Source: Balaenoptera acutorostrata
Lineage: Eukaryota; Chordata; Mammalia; Artiodactyla; Balaenopteridae
DNA: 64,000 bases
Assembly (NCBI RefSeq): GCF_949987535.1
Contig: NC_080067.1
Span: forward strand, 45,444,910-45,508,909
Direction of reading: 5' to 3'
A program made the position numbers and the translations under genes. Below are positions 56,241 to 64,000 of this stretch, piece after piece (within the stretch, counting starts at the first letter, position 1; every line of letters begins with the position of its first letter). The notes below the pieces were generated by a model. The model had not been told where the DNA came from. It searched no databases and was given only the letters and a program-made list of their open reading frames with translations.

Positions 56241-59090
56241 CTAGGTTCCACATATATGTGTTAATATACGATATTTGTTGTTCTCTTTCTGACTTACTTC
56301 ACTCTGTATGACAGTCTCTAGATCCATCCACGTCTCAACAAATGACCCAATATCGTTCCTTTTTATGGCTAATATTCCATTGTATGTATGTACCATATCT
56401 TCTTTATCCATTTGTCTGTCCATGGGCATTTAGGTTGCTTCCATGACCTGGCTATTGTAAACAGTGCTGCAATGAACATTGGGGTGCATGTGTCTTTTTG
56501 AATTATGGTTTTCTCTGGGTATATGCCCAGTAGTGGGATTGCTGGATCATATGGTAATTCTATTTTTAGTTTTTTAAGGAACCTCCATACCGTTCTCCAC
56601 AGTGGCTATATAAACTGCATTGAATCTATAGATTGCTTTGGATAGTATAGTCATTTTCACAATATTGATTCTTCCAATCCAAGAACATGGTATATCTCTC
56701 CATCTATTGGTATCATCTTTAATTTCTTTCATCAGTGTCTTATAGGTTTCTGCATACAGGTCTTTTGTCTCCCTAGGTAGGTTTATTCCTAGGTATCTTA
56801 TTCTTTTTGTTTCAATGGTAAATGGGAGTGTTTCCTTAATTTCTCTTTCAGATTTTTCATCATTAGTGTATAGGAATGCAAGAGATTTCTGTGCATTAAT
56901 TTTGTATCCTGCAACTTTACCTAATTCATTGATTAACTCTAGTAGTTTTCTGGTGGCATCTTTAGAATTCTCTATGTATAGTATCATGTCATCTGCAAAC
57001 AGTGACAGTTTTGCTTCTTCTTTTCCAATTTGTATTCCTTTTATTTCTTTTTCTTCTCTGATTGCCATGGCTAGGACTTCCAAAACTATGTTGAATAATA
57101 GTGGTGAGAATGGACATCCTTGTCTCGTTCCTGATCTTAGAGGAAATGCTTTTGGTTTCTCACCATTGAGAATGATGTTTGCTGTGGGTTTGTCGTATAT
57201 GGCCTTTATTATGTTGAGGTAGGTTCCCTCTATGCCCACTTTCTGGAGAGTTTTTATCATAAATGGGTGTTGAACTTTGTCAAAAGCTTTTTCTGCATCT
57301 ATTGAGATGATCATATGGTTTTTATTCTTCAATTTTGTTAATATGGTGTATCACATTGATTGATTTGTGTATGTTGAAGATTCCTTGCATCCCTGGGATA
57401 AATCCCACTTGATCATGCTCTATGATCCTTTTAATGTGTTGTTGGAGTCTGTTTGCTAGTATTTTCTTGAGGATTTTTACATCTATATTCATCAGTGATA
57501 TTGGTCTGTAATTTTCTTTTTTTGCAGTAACTTTCTCTGGTTCTGGTATCAGGGTGATGGTGGCCTCATTGGATGAGTTTTGGAGTGTTCCTTCCTCTGC
57601 AATTTTTTGGAAGAGTTTGAGAAGGATGGGTGTTAGCTCTTCCCTAAATGTTTGATAGAATTCACCTGTGAAGCCATCTGGTCCTGGACTTTTGTTTGTT
57701 GGAAGATTTTTTATCACAGTTTCAATTTCATTACTTGTGATTGGTCTGTTCATATTTTCTATTTCTTCCTGGTTCAGTCTTGGAAGGTTATACCTTTCGA
57801 AAAATTTGTCCATTTCTTCCAGGTTGTCCATTTTATTGGCATAGAGTTGCTTGTAGTAGTCTCTTAGGATGCTTTGTATTTCTGCAGTGTCTGTTGTAAC
57901 TTCTCCTTTTTCATTTCTAATTTTATTGATTTGAGTCCTCTCCCTCTTTTTCTTGTTGAGTCTGGCTAATGGTTTATCAATTTTGTTTATCTTCTCAAAG
58001 AACCAGCTTTTAGTTTTATTGATCTTTGCTATTGTTTTCTTTGTTTCTATTTCATTTATTTCTGCTCTGATCTTTATGATTTCTTTCCTTCTGCTAAATT
58101 TAGGTTTTGTTTGTTCTTCTTTATCTAGTTCCTTTAGGTGTAAGATTAGATTGTTTATTTGAGATTTTTCTTGTTTCTTCATGTAGGCTTGTATAGCTAT
58201 AAACTTCCCTCTTAGAACTGCTTTTGCTGCATCCCATAGGTTTTGGATCGTTGTGTTTTCATTGTCATTTGTTTCTAAGTATTTTTTGATTTCCTCTTTG
58301 ATTTCTTCAGTGATCTCTTGGTTATTTAGTAACGTATTGTTTAACCTCAATGAGTTTGTGTTTTTTACGTTTTTTTTCCCTGTAATTCATTTCTAATCTC
58401 ATAGTGTTGTGGTCAGAAAAGATGCTTGATATGATTTCAATTTTCTCAAATTTACCAAGGCTTGATGTGTGACCCAAGATGTGATCTATCCTGGAGAATG
58501 TTCTGTGTGCACTTGAGAAGTGTAATCTGCTGTTTTTTGGATGGAATGTCCTATAAATATCAATTAAATCTATCTGATCTATTGTGTCATTTAAAGCTTC
58601 TGTTTCCTTATTTATTTTCATTTTGGATGATCTGTTCTTTGGTGTAAGTGAGGTGTTAAAGTCCCCCGTTTATTGTGTTACTGTCGATTTCCTCTTTTAG
58701 AGCTGTTAGCAGCTGCCTTATGTTTTGAGGTGCTCCTATGTTGGGTGCATATATATTTATAATTGTTATATCTTCATCTTGGATTGATCCCTTGATCATT
58801 ATGTATTGTCCTTCATTGTCTCTTGTAACATTCTTTATTTTAAAGTCTATTTTTTCTGTTATGAGTGTTGCTACTCTAGCTTTCTTTTGGTTTCCATTTG
58901 CATGGGATATCCTTTTCCATCCCCTCACTTTCAGTCTGTATGTGTCCCTAGGTCTGAAATGGGTCTCTTGTAGACAGCCTATATATGGGTCTTGTTTTTG
59001 TATCCATTCAGCAAGCCTGTGTCTTTTGGTTGGAGCATTTAATCCATTCACGTTTAAGGTAATTATCGATATGTATGTTCCTATGACCAT
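56241..59090 (-). pseudogene. L1-D ORF2, broken and internally deleted
   Basis: Starts at the ATG complementary to 59088-59090. The endonuclease N-terminus is the best kept in the window: 'LNVNGLNAP', 'CLQETHF' and 'IINIYAPN' in one frame (59090-58656), with a frameshift at the 'GDFNT' motif. Pieces 58621-58322, 58350-57322 (342 codons: linker and RT fingers, '[10 protein letters not shown]') and 57332-56574 (252 codons: RT palm, '[12 protein letters not shown]', 'FADD' at 56999-56988) follow. The deletion removes the region after 'KAIYRFNA', so RT thumb and part of the C-terminal domain are gone. Stop complementary to 56241-56243. Confidence 0.88.
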
Positions 59091-59148
59091 TTTCTCAATT
59101 GTTTTGGGTTTGTTTTCGTAGGTCCTTTTCTTCTCTTGTGTTTCCCAC

Positions 59149-60367
59149 TTAGAGAGGTTCCTTTAGCATTTGTTGTAAAGCTGGTTTTGTGGTGCTGAAT
59201 TCTCTTAGCTTTTTTTAAAAATTAATTAATTAATTAATTTTATTTTTGGCTGTGTTGGGTCTTCGTTTCTGTGCGAGGGCTTTCTCTAGTTGTGGCAAGT
59301 GGGGGCCACTCTTCATCGCAGGGTGCGGGCCTCTCACTATTGTGGCCTCTCTTGTTGTGGAGCACAGGCTCCAGACACGCAGGCTTAGTAGTTACAGTGC
59401 CCGGGCTTCGTTGCTCTGCGGCATGTGGGATCTTCCCAGACCAGGGCTCAAACCCGTGTCCCCTGCATTGGCAGGCAGATTCTCAACCACTGTGCCACCA
59501 GGGAAGCCTGAATTCTCTTAGCTTTTGCTTGTCTGTAAAGCTTTTGATTTCTCCATCGAATCTGAATGAGATCCTTGCTGGGTAGAATCATCTTGGTTGT
59601 AGGTTCTTCCTTTTCATCACTTTAAGTATATCATGCCATTCCCTTCTGGTTTGTAGAGTTTCTGCTGATAAATCAGCTGTTAACCTTATGGGAGTTCCCT
59701 TGTATGTTATTTCTCATTTTTCCCTTGCTGCTTTCAATAATCTTTCTTTGTCTTTAATTTTTGCCAGTTTGATTACTATGTGTCTTGGCGTGTTTCTCCT
59801 TGGGTTTATCCTGTATGGGACTCTCTGTGCTTGCTGGACCTGGGTGGCTATTTCCTTTCCCATGTTAGGGAAGTTTTCGACTATAATCTCTTCAAATATT
59901 TTCTCTGGACCTTTCTCTCTCTCTTCTCCTTCTTGGACCCCTATAATGTGAATGTTGTTGCATTTAATGTTGTCCCAGAGGTCTCTTAGGCTGTCTTCAT
60001 TTCTTTTCATTCTTTGTTCTTTATTCTGTTCCGCAGCAGTGGATTCCACCATTCTGTCTTCCAGGTCACTTATCCGTTCTTCTGCCTCATTTATTCTGCT
60101 ATTGATTCCTTCTAGTGTAGTTTTCATTTCAGTTATTGTATTGTTCATCTCTGTTTGTTTGTTCTTTAATTCTTCTAGGTCTTTGTTAAACATTACTTGC
60201 ATCTTCTCGATCTTTGCCTGCATTCTTTTTCTGAGGTCCTGGATCATCTTCACTATCATTATTCTGAATTCTTTTTCTGGAAGGTTGCCTATCTCCACTT
60301 CATTTAGTTGTTTTTCTGGGGTTTTATCTTGTTCCTTCATCTGGTACATAGCCCTCTTCCTTTTCAT
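59149..60367 (-). pseudogene. L1-D ORF1, stop codon plus SINE insertion
   Basis: The start is the ATG complementary to 60365-60367 (MKRKRAMYQMKEQ). One frame runs unbroken through the coiled coil ('DKDLEELKNKQTEM' type heptads) and the RRM-like part ('IHIIGVQEGEER') into the C-terminal domain ('HIVIKLAKIKDKERLL') and stops at 59714-59716, about 218 codons. The tail of ORF1 is further split by a SINE at 59214-59507. This is the most intact ORF1 here and a good comparison for L1-A. Confidence 0.88.
59214..59507 (-). mobile_element. CHR-2 SINE, internally deleted form, inside L1-D
   Basis: Same orientation as L1-D. Head 'tgtgccaccagggaagcc' at the right, antisense B box 'gctcaaacccgtg', tail with (taat)n and T runs at 59214-59245. 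The 19-bp duplication 'ctgaattctcttagctttt' at 59195-59213 and 59508-59526 is perfect. It lacks about 50-60 bp present in the 10-kb and 45-kb copies. It is younger than L1-D. Confidence 0.95.
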
Positions 60368-60457
60368 CTCGTCTATCTTTCTGTGAATGTGGTTTTTGTT
60401 CCACAACCTGCAGAATTGTAGTTCTTCTTGTTCCTGCTGTCTGCCCTCTGGTGGTTT

Positions 60458-60468
60458 GGTAGGGTGTT
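60458..60468. repeat. Target-site duplication of L1-D (right)
   Basis: 'ggtagggtgtt', identical to 55997-56007. Confidence 0.8.
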
Positions 60469-60499
60469 GTGAGGGAAACTCCCCCTGAACTCCAGCTTC

Positions 60500-60690
60500 A
60501 CCCTCTGGGGCAAGCGACTCAACTTGCTGACATGTCATTGCTTCTTCGGGGAAGCTAGGATAATAATAACTATCTTGCAGAGCTGTTATAAAGATAGGAA
60601 AGAACGTAAAACAAAGGAGAGTGCAAGCCACGTGGAGATACTGAAAAATAGCTTAGTAGTAGTAGTAGCTGTAGTTTTGCTGTTGTTTTT
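60500..60690 (+). repeat. Probable MIR remnant
   Basis: 'ggataataataactatcttg', 'cagagctgttataaagata' fit the MIR middle; a short (TAG)n run 'tagtagtagtagtagctg' follows at about 60654. Confidence 0.5.
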
Positions 60691-63628
60691 GTCATCACCA
60701 CAATTATTACAAGTTTCTTGTTAGATGGACCCAAAGAAAGCTTGGCTCATTTTGACTGCAACCAAATAAGAAAGAAAAGGATCATTAGTATTGTCATTAC
60801 ATTGTTAAGTATTTATGAGGCTGCCTTCTGCTTACATCACTCTGTAAAGAGCATGAGACCCAGTGCCTATATCCAATAGGAAGGTCTTTAGGCTGGGTGA
60901 CCCGGATGTGAAGTGATAGCATTCTATGTAATGACGTGAAATGCATAGATCACAGGAAGCAAGAACTGGGCAACTGGCCTCCTTGGTATAGCTGTGATGT
61001 TTATGCACAGATCTTTTCTGTTCTACTAGATGAAGAGCCCTCTCGCCAAATCTTAGGTCAAAGCCTCTGTTTCATTTGTTTTCAAATTTTCCCCAGCCCC
61101 TCACCTTGCTCTGCTCCCTGCACATGGCAGGTATTTGGCAAAGCTGTGTCAGGTGGGTAAATGCAAATGTTAGACAATCCTATGACACTGCGTCAGATGC
61201 CCAGGTTATGTTTTAGTGCATTCGTGGTGATTGAGGGTAAGGAACAAATGCTGAGTCCCTTTTCAGAGGAAAGTCACTGCATTATATCCTTCAGTCCTGG
61301 GAGGAAGCAGTGGGTGAATCTTTTCAAGTAAGAGCTGGTAAGAGGCATATGGGAGGAAGCTGGTGCCTGAGCTTGTCATAAGTGAGCCTGTGTGAGTCAG
61401 TGTCTACTGTGAGCAACTAGTTCCTTAACAAGGGGCTTTCTGGGGAAGAGAGATTCATCAAGTTCTGAACAGCTAAAGAAACATTCACCTTGAAGGAGGA
61501 TGTCGACCGAAATTCCAAGAAAACGACCTGATGTAGGGAAAGCTTGTAACTGGAAAAGGGACTTTGTGCTCTGCCTGAGGGCAAAATCTTGGTTATATCG
61601 ATGCGTCAGTCTGCTTTTCAGCTGGATTAGAACATTCAAAGTATGTATTAAAATTATTAGGTCTGCTTAAGTTAAGCAGAATAAACAAACCCAGGACAAG
61701 GAGAAGCTCAAATGGCTTCTTCTCACTAATTTTCAACATCATCTAAGTTAGATCTCAGAGCCTGAGTGCCTAGTTGTTCATATCTTGCAACTAACCACAC
61801 ATAAAGGAGCCCCTAACTGCTCTTTCACAAAACATACTGATGTTTAGTTGGATATAAACAGCCCTGAACTGAAGAGAGACCAGCTAGGGCAAGGGGAACA
61901 TTTTCTTTTACTGTCCGGAATTCAATCGGAAGGTTGATGAAAACTCATCCTGATCTATTATTTTTGCCATTCTAAAGTGACCTTTTTAGTTTGTTTGTTT
62001 CACAATTAAATGTTTCTTATATCAGTGTAGACTGGATATTTTATATGTACAGCTAATGTGTTTATTTTTCTCAGAAAAAAAAAAGAAGAAGAAGAAGCTG
62101 CCACAAAGCCAATCGAGTGTCAGATTTGATGTTATCTTAGAATTAAAGAAACAGGATGCTTCACTGTTTTTGTCCACGAACTTTCAGCACAGTGCCTTGT
62201 GTACAATCCTTGAGTTACGACCCCCCTCCTAAACAGCCTGTCCTCCCTTGGGTCCTAGAGTAATGTAGAGATGGCTTATCACAAAGGTATATCAGGACAG
62301 TATAGTCACTGCTGCCCAAGACCAGCTATATAATTTGCAGATCCAAGCGCAAAATGAAAATATGGGGACAGTCATTCAGAAATTATAAGAATGTCTACAG
62401 AGTGACAGCAGAACATTAAGCCAAGGATGGGCCTTTCCAAGCCTAGGACACTGTGCAGCTTCCCAGATCTCTTGTGCATAAGCCAGCCCTCTGCTGGCCA
62501 AAGGAGCAGGTTGTGCTGAGCTGCAAATGTCATACAAGTCCTCACACTCCCCAGAGGCCATCCCTCCCTCACACGTCAAGCTTTCCTCAGCCTCATTCCC
62601 GCAGCTATGTCCCACCATACCTTCTTGCATGACGTATTCATTCTACACATACTCAATTAACCCATTCTGTCCTGAGGAAGGGTGATGAGAGTCTTTGGGC
62701 AGTGTGAAGGCTCAGGAGACCTCCCAGTGTGGATCCAGGCAACCTGGCCCCCACCCTGGGCCCCTGCCAGTTTGGGCATCTTCTCCTCATCGATTTTGCT
62801 TCTTGTTCCCCGTTTTCCTCCCTCTTACTCTCCAGGTATCTTCTGCTTTAGAGTTAGCATCTCTGCCCCACTCTCTCAGGTCCTTCTTTCTCTCCATCCC
62901 ATGTTCCAATCATTTTCTCCCATAAAACCAACACTCAACAGTAAACTCAGTAAAGATTTTCAGCATGAGTAATTGACCTATAAGTCAGAATTCTTCTCTG
63001 TGTGAACCATAGCACAGTCCCTTGCGTTAACAAGTTACTAGACCGACTTCTGAGCCAGCCTTCCTTCATTTGGAGCATGGTGCTGATGCCTGAGCTTTCT
63101 TTCTCTGGCACTGGACTAGAATTTCTCCCCCTGAAATGATTACTATTAAATCGTTGCCTTAACTCAAACTGCTGAGTTCATAATCACATTTTTTTTTCTG
63201 GGACTGTGACTTTGAAATAGAAAACACTTTCAAAATCGATGATTTTTTAGGAGAGAGAGTGTTAAGGAACCAAGAGTCTAAGAAATGTAAGAAGCCGGTT
63301 TTGAACTGCTTCCATTTTCCCCAACAGGCCATTCACTCCCCTGGGAGGGGGTGACGGAGGGGGTGACAGGCAGTTCCACACCAGGAGAGTGGAACCTTCC
63401 ACACCAAAAAGTATGTGTGATCTTATCAGCTAATTGGTTGGCTTCATGAAAATTGTCCAGAACAATCCTTTTTTGACAGCTCAAGCTTGACCAGGTACAT
63501 TCCATGGTTGAAGATAATTGGAACTGCAGATGTCACTAAAATCTAATATTTCACAAGGACTCCGGAGTTGAACTTTGAAAAGTTATTAGCCATTGCAGAA
63601 TTCTCTCATGCTGCTGCAATGGTAAAAT
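60691..63628. other. Unique sequence, no gene recognised
   Basis: About 2.9 kb. A (GAA)n run 'agaagaagaagaagctg' lies at about 62083-62099 after an A run. Frames up to 96 codons (62682-62972) show no domain. No confident repeat or RNA. Confidence 0.4.
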
Positions 63629-63629
63629 T

Positions 63630-63785
63630 TCCTTTTCTGAATCTCTTTGATTATCTGCTGAGTCTGCAGACATATCATTCCTCACAAGGCTGTGGGGATG
63701 ATTAAATGGGCAAATGTGTATAAAGTGCTTGGCATACTCCCTGGAACATAGTAAGCCCTCAATAAATGTTGGCTGTTATTCCTAT
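63630..63785 (+). repeat. MIR SINE 3' half
   Basis: 'ggctgtggggatgattaaat', 'taaagtgcttggcatactcc' and 'agtaagccctcaataaatgt' are MIR. Confidence 0.85.
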
Positions 63786-63962
63786 ATGCTCCTTTAGTTT
63801 GAAATGACATTAATTGCTGTGACAGCCAGAGTACATCGAATCATTCTGCTGCTGTTCAAGGCAGTTTCTTCACACGAGTGCTGATGTTTACATGTTAATT
63901 TAGTTTCTAGCTAAGGAAAGAGTCAGGTTTGGATTCAAAATCCAGGTTAATCAGTTATGCTA

Positions 63963-64000
63963 TGAACAGTGGTTCTTATCCAGGGTCAATTTTATGCCCC
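63963..64000 (+). mobile_element. Start of a MER20-like hAT-Charlie MITE, cut by the window end
   Basis: 'acagtggttcttatccaggg' followed by 'tcaattttatgcccc' matches the first bases of that element type. Confidence 0.45.

Larger units (their letters stand above)
56008..60457 (-). mobile_element. L1-D: LINE-1, 5'-truncated, internally deleted, carrying a SINE
   Basis: Minus-strand L1 with about 90 bp of 5' UTR (60457-60368), ORF1 (60367-59149), ORF2 (59090-56241) and 3' UTR with A tail at 56008-56050. Perfect 11-bp TSDs at 55997-56007 and 60458-60468. Relative to L1-A, about 0.97 kb of the 3' half of ORF2 is missing at about 56610-56618 (matching L1-A 8378 to 9348). A CHR SINE sits at 59214-59507. 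Its 3' UTR type matches L1-A and L1-B. Confidence 0.93.

Noticed and set aside
56003..56311. Plus-strand frames across 56.0-60.4 kb as candidate genes (for example 56815-57222 and 59952-60386)
   Set aside because: They are antisense shadows of L1-D ORF1 and ORF2; the leucine/serine/phenylalanine-rich composition is what antisense A-rich L1 gives.

Overview
This window looks like mammalian nuclear DNA from a cetartiodactyl, most likely a whale or dolphin. Six copies of a tRNA-derived SINE of the CHR type, which is found in whales, hippos and ruminants, are present, four or five of them of the CHR-2 form abundant in cetaceans. Young L1 elements carry two cetartiodactyl-type 3' UTRs, one of which resembles the bovine L1 tail. 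Mammal-wide repeats (MIR, L2, HAL1, MER5-like) are scattered throughout. The species call is an inference from repeat families recalled from memory.

I found no protein-coding gene of the host. The only long reading frames with recognisable products belong to decayed L1 retrotransposons. The longest unique-sequence frames (about 14.8-15.7 kb minus, 29.1-29.65 kb plus) match nothing I recognise and start at non-ATG codons. The window is best read as intergenic or intronic.

Layout: 0-4 kb is ancient repeat debris (MIR, L2, an old L1 3' end split by an ERV1-type solo LTR). 4.0-9.95 kb is a nearly full-length L1 (L1-A, plus strand) with target-site duplications (TSDs). 10-31.8 kb is mostly unique sequence with two HAL1 pieces interrupted by an ERVL-type LTR, three CHR SINEs, a truncated L1 tail, several MIR and L2 remnants and a Tigger-type MITE. 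31.8-37.25 kb is a tandem pair of L1s: L1-B, which lost ORF1 by internal deletion, directly followed by 5'-truncated L1-C. 37.3-56 kb is unique DNA with a minus-strand L1 tail that appears to carry a 3' transduction, two SINEs, an AT-rich microsatellite that splits a MIR, an old L1M tail, a solo LTR with a 5-bp TSD, and MER5-type MITEs. 56.0-60.46 kb is a minus-strand L1 (L1-D) with an internal ORF2 deletion and a SINE inside ORF1. 60.5-64 kb is unique sequence with MIR remnants.

The genes do not form a pathway. The biology is layered retrotransposition: L1-type machinery presumably mobilised the SINEs, and nesting gives a relative order of events. All L1 copies look incapable of autonomous movement. 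No undescribed system was found. The points most worth checking are the 3' transduction, the recent tandem duplication inside an old LTR, the L1-B/L1-C junction with probable loss of flanking DNA, and two unique homeobox-motif-rich stretches that could be conserved enhancers.
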